Assembly: GCF_010183535.1 (NCBI RefSeq)
Contig: NC_071333.1
Location: 7,004,587-7,068,586, forward strand
Length of the DNA stretch: 64,000 nucleotides
DNA from: Caenorhabditis remanei
Lineage: Eukaryota > Nematoda > Chromadorea > Rhabditida > Rhabditidae
Reading direction: 5' to 3'
Position numbers and translations under genes: made by a program
Notes under the pieces: generated by a model
What the model saw: the letters and a program-made list of their open reading frames with translations, nothing else
Told to the model about the DNA's origin: nothing
The model's database searches: none
Shown: positions 36,425-48,800 of the stretch, piece after piece
Numbering within the stretch: the stretch's first letter is position 1
Layout: every line of letters begins with the position of its first letter

Positions 36425-39400
36425 GATGTAGAAAAACGTGAAAAGTGGAGTCAGATGTGGTTTCACTCGTTGGATGCATAAGCCCATACTTCCGGTTCGG
36501 CATATTCAGTTTTGAAAACAACTGCTACATCAGAAAACTTTTTGAATTAAATTAAAAAATGCTTCCTGTTTCTGATTGTATGTTGGGTGGGTCCATTCAT
36601 CCAATCACCGCTTTCTGACTTCATCCCACCTACCATACCACTATCTCTCAATCTGATCCTTCAGGATGGCTCTTTTCCCTTGTCACTTTGAAAGAAGAAA
36701 GCTATTTTTTAAACCACCACAAATCGAACAATTGTCTCATAGAATGTATGAAACAAACATAAATTACACAATTGATTTCAAGAAGATTTACGTGCGGAAC
36801 TTTGACCTTCCTGATCGGAAAAATGGGATGATCTGATTGGTGTCCCACCCCGGTACAAAAATAACATGTATGTCTCATGAGCAGGAAATGTAGATTGAGG
36901 GACAATGTGTCCCCGGTCAGGTATGCCTGTGTTAGGTATACAGTGCAACAAGGTTCCCTGAGGATTAGTGAAACTTGCTTCGTGTGACTCACGTTTTCCT
37001 ATAATACATGTGGAGGTCTTCATATCTTTCGAAAGTGCACCTACATTATGTTCGATCTGCTTGCAGTAAGATCATAAAATGATTGAGGTCAGAACAAAAC
37101 CTCTCATTAAACCTCGGTGAGTTCATTTTAGCTCAATTCATGATATCATATTGAAGTAAATAGCTCATTCACAGTAAAAATCTTAAGAGACGATAACATT
37201 GTGAAAGACAAGAAACCAGATAGAATCTTGATGATACAATTTATGTTTCGTATATCTTCTCAATGTTTGATAAAAATTGTGTCTAACAAAAAACCGTCTC
37301 AGTCATTAATCAAAAAGCAAGGAATTCAGTGCACACAGTTGTCTTCGAAAAAAAACTATCATTTAAACTCAGAAACGTTGATCTCAAAAGTGCAAGAAAG
37401 ACCACCAGACACTGATGTAAACTAAGCGAGGTTGTCCGACGTTAGAAACATGGATGATACTATTAAATCAGTTTTAGAATTGAAAAAAATGCGAGTAAAA
37501 CACTGTCTCGGGTTTGTTGTCTCCTTGCTGAGAAAGAGCTTCAAGCAGAGTGATAATGATTGTTTGCATACAAATAAAGAATCAATGTTGTTGTATTTCA
37601 ATTTTAATACAAATGGAGAGTTGTTCCCCCTAATGCGGAACTAAAACTTAAATTGTCCACAGCAAGTCTTACTCTGCTATCAAAAACATTTAAAAACTAA
37701 CAAAATGTGTATGTATAATTTGGTTGTTCCATTTGATCTGTGTTAAAAATCATTCATGTAATCCGGTATGTTTTTGTAGACAGTATACAAAACTATTTTC
37801 AGGGAAATTGTGGCATATGTACTCAATCAATAAAACTAGAAATTATAGAACCATTCAAGTCATTTATTTGTCTTCCATTTTCAAACCAGTCCATGGCAAA
37901 AAATTTTTTTTTTCGAACGTTTTGTTTTTTTCACTACTCGTCATACGTAGACTTGAAATCAAATCATATTTATCATATCGCCTGGATTTTGCACGACGAG
38001 CTCTTTGATGTAATTGATGCGTCAATTGAAAGAGAATGTTCGATTGGAAATTGGACGGCTGAATTGGATTTAGCTCGAAAAACATTTGACAGCTGCTCTT
38101 TTAGTCGGAAACTTGGGGCACCGCCAAGCACTAGGTGGAGGACAAATCTCGTTCGTAAAAAAAGAAAAAAAGACAAAACACGTCGTTGATAAGATCTATT
38201 GGAGCAATTCAGGAAAAGATTTGTGAGGCGACGGGGGGAAAGCTAGAAAAAGGTTAAAATGACTTGTGACTGGGTCTGCAATAAATTAATTGGTGGGTCC
38301 AAATTGAAAGAGTAATAACACAAGAGTAACAAGCGCAATTAAAACTCAGAAGAGTGAGGAAAAAAATTATGATTTTATCCGAATATTCTTTTGAGATGTG
38401 TTCATGATTTCAGAGTCATTTTCAATACTTCGTGGGAATTTTGCAAATTTTGTTCCTTAATTTGAATTTTCCATGCCTTCTTGATCTTCGCCCATCAGTA
38501 CTTTTTCGAACTTCACAAATTCCGGAAAATCCTGCGGCTAATCGACAAATCTAATGATTGGCGGTAAGTGGTCGTAAATGCTCGTGTCGCTTTTCAATCC
38601 CAACGACAAAACGGTCGTCGATGTTGCTTCTCTTCGTCTTCTGGCCGATTCATCTCAAGTTTCCTCCTCCACTTTCCTCTAACTTTTCACCCTATCTTCC
38701 TAGGTAATGTTATCTTAGACACTGACCAGTATCCGACTTATTTTCGACTGCTCTTTGTTTTGTTTTTTGATTCTTCTTGACTCAAATGTTTCTGTTTTTA
38801 TCCAGGAGCAGTCGACAAAATAATTTAAGTTAATACCGTAATTCAGTTACTGTGCACTCTTTTTAAAGGATCTTATTTTGTCTATATGTATAACATCATC
38901 ATTGAAAAGATAAAATTTCATTTCAAAGCTCATAAATTTTCTTTTGGGGTCACTTCGACTATATTAATATACATCTAGCTCGATAAAAAGATTAAAAATA
39001 AAATTTCTCTCGATTTCACTCGCTTTCTCATTTATAGCTGAACTTTCCCTATAATAGAAATTGCCAGATGTATCACAGCTGTGTTGGACTTTAACCTTTC
39101 TTGGTTTCTTCCAACGGATACAGAGAAAGAGGTTCGTTCTTCTTTTTTCCCTCCAGTAACCTCCAATTATTAAAACTTCATTCATCATTCTTATCCCATT
39201 GGGATAGTAAGTCACATTCCCCAATTCTCTCACAAATCTTTTCCTCCCATCATCAAATAATTTTTTTTCGCAAGATGTCTTACGAAGACGTGGGTCATGA
39301 ATCATCCAGGTTGGAGTCGGTGGCGAGGTATCGTTTGTGGGACCATTGGGCCCGCCGCGACTCAGGAAGAAAAAAGAGAATTTATGTTGAGAGATAGAAT

Positions 39401-39780
39401 GTGTGAAGAAAGGCGAATGGTAATTAATGAGTTCGGTTTTCTCGCAATGCAACGTTGTCGAGACTCTCTTCAATGTTATCAGCCCAAGTCTCTCTTATTA
39501 TCAAATGCTTGCTGTCGTTTCAATTTTTTCGCTCTTATCCATCCGATTCTCCAGTTGCTCCACAGACAGGCTGGACCGCGGGCGCCTCCGATAGGCCACA
39601 CCTCTTCCATCACCACTGCATACAAAACACAACCCCCTCTCGACACCCCGCCCCCTGTTAGACACATTCATTCGGATACTTCAGTTCGCAATCAAACATT
39701 CGAAACCAATCACTTTCTCTCCTTTTCTCTTTTGAATTTTATTTAATTTTTTTATGACCTCTTGATTAATATTCATTGTT
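36425..39780. other. 3.3-kb gene-poor interval upstream of him-4
   Basis: No supported gene. Two overlapping minus-strand ORFs at 36702-37023 and a plus-strand ORF at 37740-38189 (ending in a Lys/Arg-rich stretch) have no splice partners or recognisable domains. The region between about 38.2 and 39.8 kb should contain the him-4 promoter; I see no diagnostic motif. Confidence 0.5.
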
Positions 39781-39790
39781 TTATTTTCAG
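39781..39790 (+). promoter_or_regulatory. Probable leader splice acceptor of him-4
   Basis: TTATTTTCAG is a strong nematode 3' splice site 50 bases upstream of the him-4 ATG with no obvious donor for it nearby. It is a good candidate for spliced-leader addition or for a spliced 5' UTR. Confidence 0.45.
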
Positions 39791-39840
39791 ACATCACAGC
39801 AGTCTTCGAACAAGCCACAAAGCATCAAAAAATATTCAAA

Positions 39841-42800
39841 ATGAGGAGGAGTCCGATATGGCTCTTATGGGTCATGACTCTTCTTCTGATGTCTGCTCAT
39901 CTAATTGGAGCTAACGTACAAGACAAGAATGACCCAACTGGAAAATCTTCACTCGCCTTCGTCTTTGACATCACTGGATCCATGTTTGACGACTTGGTAC
40001 AGGTCAGAGAAGGAGCTGCCAAAATCTTCAAAACCGTGATGGCCCAAAGAGAGAAACTGATTTACAACTACATTATGGTTCCATTCCACGATCCATGTAA
40101 GTTTCATGTTATGTTTTTATATTGTGGTCCACCTGGCATAGTAGAGGGGGAGATAGCAGGAGGGGAAAAAAAAATGAAAATTTTACACTAGTGTGATTCA
40201 TGTGATCCGATTGCAATTAATCTTGCACTCCTCCTACTATCATTTTGCAATGTGGTCCCTCATCTAATCACGTTATCGCAATAATCTATACACAAACATT
40301 GAAGTTTGATTGGAATTAAAGTGGGAAGATGCCAGTCGACCAGAAGCCAAAACTTGAGCTCAAAAGCGGAATGAAGAAACATTCGAAACCAATTGTTCTT
40401 TTTTCTCGGAACAGGAGAACTCATCAATTTCACCGCTTGAAATATTGCGGGGCCACAACAACTGTGCATCAGTTTATCAGTCGAGACACACACTGCCAAA
40501 TAAAAAAAACGGCGAAAAAAGTGACACCCGTGATATTCTCTCTAGGTCCTCTACCTAACCATATTACAACAAAACAGGGGGACAGCAATTGGAGTTTGAC
40601 CCTGATGATGTTTCGTCATTTGGAACACCTCGGGAAGAGTAATTGGAGATTAATTGAAATGTTTTATTGCAGACTTGGGAGAAATCATCAATACCACCGA
40701 CTCGACATACTTTATGCGACAACTCAGCAAAGTATACGTTCACGGAGGTGGTGACTGTCCTGAGAAGACGTTGACAGGTACGTGAAGAAACTTTTTACTT
40801 GGTGTTTTTTCTTCAGAAGATCCTATCTTTTCGAAAATGTTGCCAAAAGTTTTGACAAACTTTCTACTGAATTGTGTGTGAAAACGCGACGGTTTCGCGC
40901 AATTGCCCTTTTCCAATAGAAAGCGCGGTAAGCGGTCTGAAGCAATGGGCCACGACACCTGGCCACTACCGAAAACGGTCTTAGAAAAAGGGGTGTTGAG
41001 TCAGCGGGATTGGAAGAGAGTGAATGGAAGTGTTAATTGCTAGGCTTTGTAAGAGCATATTTTCTTGGTGAGAGGGCCGTGATTTGTCATAGTCATAAGG
41101 ATTCGGAAAAAAAGAAGTTGAAATTACTAGTACACATTTGAATGGGAGGGAGTAAGTGTGTGTCTGTGAGGGGCCGATTTCATAGTAGCCATGCATTCAC
41201 TTTTTGTTCTTTTCGTAGGTGCTCATCTCATTTTTTTGATGTTTCCAAAGTTTTCTCTCTGGTTATACTATGGTACGCCTACTATCCTCAAGCAATAACT
41301 GAATACCATTTTTACCTTCCCTGAATGAATTATATTTATTTTCGCTATTCCAATCATATTCTAATCTGCCGAATTCCTTTTTATCACAACTATCCACCTG
41401 GTTTCAATTAGATTACTTTATTTTTCTGAATACTTGTTGAATTTATTCACATTTTTATTCTCTTCAACCATCCCCACTATTTCAATTCAAACCAGATGGT
41501 AAGACAAATCTTGAACTTGCGAACTTTCTGACTCCCAGTTTCTCGAATTCTCTTATTTTCACATATCTTCTTATTCACATATTGTAGTTATTACTGACGA
41601 ATCGGAAACGAATCGCATTCCTCCTCTTCCTCATTGAAATATGACACCATGAACATTCACAGATGTAACTGATCGTCTCCAAGAGAGAAATTAGACTGAA
41701 TTTCGAGTTGCGAACTTTGTAGAAATGTGGTGTAACTTTTTCGAAACTTGAGAAGAGGTTTCAAGAGAAGACGAAGGAAAAGAATAAAATTTTGAGAAGG
41801 AAAAGTGGGACATCAAAAGAACATGGTTGTAAATCCGTCTACCGCAATAATATTTGCCCATTTTACAACTGCGTTTCGAATATTAGTTGCGCAACACATC
41901 TTCCCGTTTTGAAATAGAAAATGGGGAAAAACAAGCATCAAAAAACAAAACTATAAATTATTTTCCAGGAATTCTGAAAGCTCTGGAAATATCGTTGCCA
42001 TCATCTTTTATCTACGTTTTCACTGATGCTCGCTCAAAGGATTATCACTTGGAAGATGAAGTTCTTAATATCATTCAAGAAAAGCAATCTTCTGTGGTAT
42101 TCGTGATGACGGGAGATTGTGGTAACCGAACTCATCCAGGATTCCGTACCTATGAACGAATTGCCGCCGCTTCTTTTGGACAAGTTTTCCATTTGGAGAA
42201 AAGTGACGTCAGCACAGTTTTGGAATACGTGAGGCATGCTGTGAAACAGAAGAAAGTTCACATGATGTATGAAGCACGTGAACGTGGAGGAGTAACAGTG
42301 AGAACGATCCCAGTCGACAAACATCTCTCAGAACTCACTATTTCACTTTCTGGAGATAAAGATGACTCGGACAACTTAGATATTGTGTTGAAAGACCCGG
42401 AAGGTAGAACACTGGACAAACGGATGTACAGCAAAGAAGGGGGAACGATTGATTTGAAGAACGTCAAGCTGATTCGTCTGAAAGAACCAACTCCAGGAGT
42501 ATGGACAGTGACTACCAATTCAAGACTGAAGCATACAATTCGTGTGTTTGGACATGGTGCTGTAGACTTTAAATATGGATTCGCTTCTCGCCCACTAGAT
42601 CGCATTGAGTTGGTTAGTAACACTCTCTGATAAGTTAAGATTATCAACTTATTTGTAATTTTCAGGCTCGTCCTAGACCAATCTTGAATCAAAATTCGTA
42701 CTTGTTGGTGAACATGACCGGACTTCTGCCACCAGGAACTGTTGGGGAAATCGATCTTGTTGATTATCATGGTCACAGTCTGTACAAAGCAGTTGCATCT

Positions 42801-45800
42801 CCTCATCGCTCCAATCCTCACATGTATTTTGCCGGACCATTCATTCCACCAAAAGGATTGTTCTTCGTGAGAGTCAAGGGATACGACGAGGACAACTTCG
42901 AATTCCTCCGTATTGCACCAACGGCTATCGGAAGTGTGATTGTCGGAGGGCCTCGCGCTTTCCTAGCTCCAATCCATCAGGAATTCGTTGGAAAAGATCT
43001 AAATTTGTCGTGTACTGTTGAAAGTGCATCACCTTACACTATTCATTGGGTTAAAGGAGAAGAGGAAATTCTCGGAGGACCACTTTTCTATCAGTGAGTT
43101 ACAATTACGTCATTTTTCCAGATTTTAGAAAATGAAAATCGAGAAGATATCTAAATACACACCCAAAACTAAAGTATGAGAGCGTAGCCGGCTGAGAAAT
43201 GTGCAAATCCCCCTTTGCCGGTCGCAATCTGTCGTGACGGTGTTTGCACCACTTTTCACTTCTCTATTCTTTTTTATACGGCGGGAATAACTTTTTTCAT
43301 TTTCAGCAACACCGATACCTCTGTCTGGACTATTCCTGAACTTTCTTTAAAAGATGCCGGAGAATATCAATGTCGTGTCACTTCTGACAATGGAAATTAC
43401 ACCGTCAAAACACGTGTAGAAGTCCGTGAATCCCCTCCACAAATCGTCGGAGCTCGTAATGAAACCGTTCCACTCGGAAATACAGCATTCTTGCATTGTC
43501 CAACCCGTTCAGCTGGAGAAGTAGAAATTAGATGGACCAGATTTGGCTCTACTGTTTTCAATGGGCCAAACACGGAAAAATTGGCAAATGGAACACTGAA
43601 AATCCATCATGTGACACGTTCGGATTCTGGAATTTACGAGTGTTTGGCTAGAAATGCGGGAGGAATGAGCACACAAAAAATAATGTTAGAAGTGAGTTAT
43701 TTTTTCAGAGTATTCAGTTAAAGAAAATATTGAAGATCATGGAGCCGCCATCAGTCAAAATCCATCAGAAAGAAACGTATTACGTGATTGGAGACAATGT
43801 TAACATCACTTGTGAAGGATTCGGAGACCCAAAACCAGAAATATATTGGTACTTTAGAGATTACCGAGTCACTACTGACCACAGAACCGAGGCCGACTCG
43901 TTGACAAGTGAATTTTAATATATTTCGAAGAAAAACGGAAACATTTGATTTTCAGACTTCCTATACATCCGAGAAGCTGTACCACAAGATCAAGGATCAT
44001 ATGAATGTCGTGCGATGAGTCCTGCTGGACAAGCCTGGGATACCGCCGATTTGATTCTCGCAACAACACCAAAAGTTGAAATCATTCAAAACAAAATGAT
44101 GGTTGGACGCGGAGATCGAGTTTCGTTTGAATGCAAGACTCTTAGTGGAAAACCAACACCAAAAATCAGATGGTTCAAGAATGGAAGAGATCTCATTAAG
44201 ACTGATGACTTTATCCGAGTGAACGACGGACAATTGCACATTTTGGGAGCCAAGGATGAAGATGCTGGTGCATATTCATGTGTCGGAGAGAACATTGCCG
44301 GAAAAGATGTGCAAGTTGCTAACTTGTCTGTTGGAAGAGTCCCAACTATCATTGAATCCCCACATACCGTCCGAGTCAACATCGAAAGACCAGTAACCCT
44401 ACAATGTCTTGCTGTTGGAATCCCACCGCCGGAAATCGAATGGCAGCGATCTGGAATCACCATCGGACCAGAGAGCAATTCAAGATACACCCAACTAGCT
44501 GATGGAAATCTTCATATTGCTGAAGCTCAAATTGAAGATCAAGGACAATTCACTTGTGTGGCAAAGAACACCTACGGACAACAATCTCAAACTACTACTT
44601 TGATGGTCACCGGATTGGTATCACCAGTTTTAGGACATGTTCCACCAGAAGAGCAGTTGATTGAAGGACAAGATTTGACTCTTTCTTGTGTCGTTGTGTT
44701 GGGAACACCAAAACCGTCAATTGTATGGTTGAAGGATAACCAACCAATTCAAGAAGGATCTTCCGTAATTGTAAGTTAGTACCAATCATGAACATTTTTT
44801 TATTCGTTCTTGCAGGTTGAGGGTGGTGGCTCGTTGCTCCGTTTGCGTGGTGGAAACCCGAAAGATGAAGGAAAATATACTTGCATCGCCGTCTCACCAG
44901 CAGGAAATAGTACCCTGAACATCAACGTTCAATTAATAAGTAAGTGAAAACCGCATGATGCATGGGTGAAAGATGAAACACTATGATGAGTGAGTTCTTC
45001 TACTCCTATTCTTTCTGCCCAACATTTTTGACCTACTCCCCCAACTCTTTTTTTCTCATTTTGTCTTTATTGCATGATGTGTTGTTCTTCCGTACAGGAA
45101 AGCCAGAGTTCGTGTTCAACTTGGACCAAGGAAACGTGAAGAAGCCGACTATCCCGGGATTGGACGACAAACATGTGGCAACTGTCAATACCACTCATGA
45201 TGTGCTTGATGGAGACAGTTTTGCAATCCCATGTGCCGCTTCCGGTACACCACCACCGACCATTACTTGGTACTTGGATGGAAGACCAATTACACCAAAC
45301 AACAAAGATTTCTCCGTGATGGTACACACAAATGTATATACTTCTCATGTTCCTAATATTGATTGTTTTCAGCCTGACAACACTCTGATCGTTCGAAAAG
45401 CGGATAAGTCGTACTCGGGAGTGTACACGTGCCAAGCAACCAACAGCGCTGGAGAAAACGAGCAGAAGACAACTATCCGAATCATGAGCACACCAGTCAT
45501 CTCACCGGGACAAAGTTCATTCAACATGGTTGTCGACGATCAAATCATCATTCCGTGTGATGTGTATGGAGATCCAAAACCAAAGATCACATGGCTTTTA
45601 GATGACAAACCATTTACTGACGGATATGTCAATGAAGATGGATCACTGACTATTGAAAGAGTTCTTGAAGAACATCGAGGAACATTCTCTTGTCATGCTG
45701 AAAATGCAGCTGGAAATGATACTCGCACAGTCACACTTACCATTCACACCACACCAACTATAAGTGCAGAGGTAACATACACTCTCAGAACGGAACTGTA

Positions 45801-48800
45801 CATCAAATTTTTTTCAGAATTCAGAAAAGACGGCTCTCCAAAATGAGACAGTCGTATTAGAATGTCCAGCCCAAGCACTTCCGCCACCTGTCAGACTTTG
45901 GACATATGAAGGAGAGAAGATTGATGCCTTGTTGATTCCAGTATGTTCTTTTCTTGTCGAACATTACTTTATAAAACTAATATTTCGTATTTTAGCACAC
46001 AGTCCGTGAAGATGGAGCATTGGTCCTTCACAATGTTAAACTGGAAAACACCGGAGTATTCTCTTGCCAAGTTTCCAATCTTGCTGGAGAAGATTCACTA
46101 TCATACACTCTTTCGGTTCATGAGAAACCAAAGATTATCTCGGAAGTTCCAGGATTTGTTGATGTTGTCAAAGGATTTACAATTGAGATTCCATGCAGAG
46201 CAACTGGAGTTCCAGAAGTGATCAGAACTTGGAATAAGGATGGCATCGATTTGAACATAGACGGAAAGAAAATTTCAGTGGATAATCATGGAACTTTGAG
46301 AATTTCTGAAGCCACCAGAGAAGATATTGGAAATTACAATTGCGTAGTCACTAACCAAGCTGGAAAAAGCGAGATGACTACTAATGTAGATGTCCAGGAA
46401 CCTCCAGTCATTTCACCTAGCACTCAAACCAACAACACTGCTGTCGTGGGAGACCGTGTCGAACTGAAGTGTTATGTGGAGGCGTCACCAGCAGCAACAG
46501 TCACTTGGTTCAGAAGAGGAATTGCAATTGGAAGTGGAACGAAAGGATATACTGTTGAACCAGATGGAACACTTGTTATCCAAAGTGCAACTGTTGAGGA
46601 CGCAACTATCTACACCTGCAAGGCCTCAAATCCTGCTGGAGTAGCTGAAGCTAATCTTCAAGTCACTGTCATTGCATCTCCGGATATCAAGGATCAAAAT
46701 GTGGTTACACAGGAATCTGTCAAGGAATCTCATCCATTCTCGTTGTATTGTCCAGTGTTCAGCAACCCACTGCCACAGGTTAGTTGCAGTCAGACAGCAT
46801 ATAAGCTTTTTTCGAAAAAAGTGATCATGAAGAACTGAGTTTATGCACAATTGCGTTTTCTAGATAATTAGTTCATGAATATATTTCAAACAAATGTGAT
46901 GAATACGAAGAAATGGGCAGCATTTTGAAAGAATACCTAATAAGGGCATCTGAATTTTCTAACATTTGCTTCAATTTCCGTCCACCATGTGCGCAAGGAA
47001 ATCTAGTTTTGTCAAATTTTCATAGGCGAATGTCTATTCTCAACATTCCGCATTTCAAATTTTAATTTCAGATTACGTGGTACCTGAACGATAAACCACT
47101 CAGCAACGACAACACTTCATTAAAAGTTTCGGATGACAAACGTAAACTTCATGTGTATAAAGTGAGTGTAGCATTTGTTTGGATTTTGCTGGCTGATTAT
47201 GGTTTAGTCGTACTAAATAACTTATTTCAGGCGAAGATCGCCGACTCAGGAGTCTACAAATGTGTTGCTCGAAACGCTGCCGGTGAGGGAAGCAAGTCGT
47301 TCCAAGTAGAAGTTATTGGTGAGAAAATTGTGTTGTTTTCGGCCCCCTCACTAATTAATTTTCTCGCGTATTTCAGTTCCACTCAATATTGACGAGTCGA
47401 AATACAAGAAGAAGGTGTTCGCCAAAGAAGGAGAGGCAGTTACTCTCGGTTGTCCAGTCTCTGGATACCCAACTCCGAAGATTGACTGGGTTATTGACGG
47501 AACCATCGTAAAGCCAGGAAAAGAGTACAAAGGAGCAAGATTGTCGGATGATGGACTAACGGTGAGCTCGCATGTTTTTTATTTACTAACTCCTTTTCTG
47601 CAATTTCAGCTGTATTTCGATGGTGTTAGTGTGAAACATGAAGGCAACTACCATTGTGTTGCACAGAGCAAAGGAAGCACTTTGGACGTCGATGTGGAGC
47701 TATCAGTTTTGGGTATTTCTTTTGAAAATTTTCTGTTTCGCAGCTCTGTGTACAACGCTTCTCCTAAACGTTTATCTTATCCGTTCAGATCTAACTCTGG
47801 GCTCAAACCACCCAGATTTTCCAGTTTCTTACCACACGAAATTAATCTTTCTTTTGATGATCCAGTGTTGACAAATGTTGACAAACTTAAGTTTCTCTCA
47901 TTACCACCACCTAAACTAAACGATAGAGTGCCCAGCCGCTTCTCCCCATATTCCATCAATCTAACGCTCGAGGATGTTGTTACAGCTCCACCACTGCTGC
48001 CAGCTAAACTGCCTGAAAAAGTGCTAGAGTACAGAAAAAAGAAAGTTTGGACGCCACGTCAAATCGCGATTTTCGCACAGTGAATTGTACAGTAGCGAGC
48101 ATAAGTGAGCACCCCTTCGTACTTTCATGTGTAACTCAGCTGAATCATGTCCGTTTTGCCTAAACTTTTTTTTGAAAGAAAGCCAAAATATTCAGCAATC
48201 AGGTAATGTGTTTTTTGAAAAACTTCCGTCACTGATTTTTTCGATAATCGATTTTTCCTGATATTGATTTGAAAATCCGAAAAAAAACTTTTTATTTTTC
48301 TCTTGAAGTTATTGAGTTTTTTGTTTCAAAATGTTGGAAAATGCTCAGATAAACAAAAAATTATGTTAAATCGGCTACTTAACTCATGAGCATCGTGTGA
48401 GAGCTCCAGAAGTCAAAAGTGGTGCCCTCGGAAAAACCTTCATAATTCATCGAAAAATGCTCCAAATTAGCCGAAACATCTACGAAAAGACGTGTCTTGT
48501 GTTTTTCTACAAATCAACATCAAAAAATAACAATTTCAGGAAAAATAATTTTTCTAATTTTTTCACTCAAAAAATATTTTATCCCCATTTTTTCTCAATT
48601 TCTGGTACTTTCTGGATGAAAAAACTAACATAACTTTCAAAAAAAGCACAAAACCTGCTTAATCACACGTAATGAAACACATTTATGTATTCCTTGTTCG
48701 TGTTGTAGCCAGAAAGTACCAGAAATTGAGAAAAAATGGGGATAAAATATTTTTTGAGTGAAAAAATTAGAAAAATTATTTTTCCTGAAATTGTTATTTT

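Noticed and set aside
36702..37023. Two overlapping minus-strand ORFs (96 and 81 codons)
   Set aside because: Overlapping frames, neither with family resemblance or clear splice context.
37740..38189. 149-codon plus-strand ORF with a basic C-terminus
   Set aside because: No splice partner, no domain and an N-terminal part of T-rich low-complexity translation; not enough to call a gene.
39101..39746. Overlapping plus-strand ORFs just upstream of him-4
   Set aside because: They contain no splice donor that joins the him-4 start in frame, and the him-4 ATG already opens with a good signal peptide after a leader acceptor.
43692..43735. Earlier acceptors at 43708 and 43716 for the fourth him-4 Ig-region junction
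   Set aside because: They would leave introns of 17-25 nt; the acceptor at 43735 gives a normal 44-nt intron and restores the conserved Ig-linker.
47713..47743. A 31-nt intron ending TTTCGCAG as an alternative splice in him-4
   Set aside because: Too short for a nematode intron, and the following frame hits a stop (TGA); the read-through frame is the only open option.
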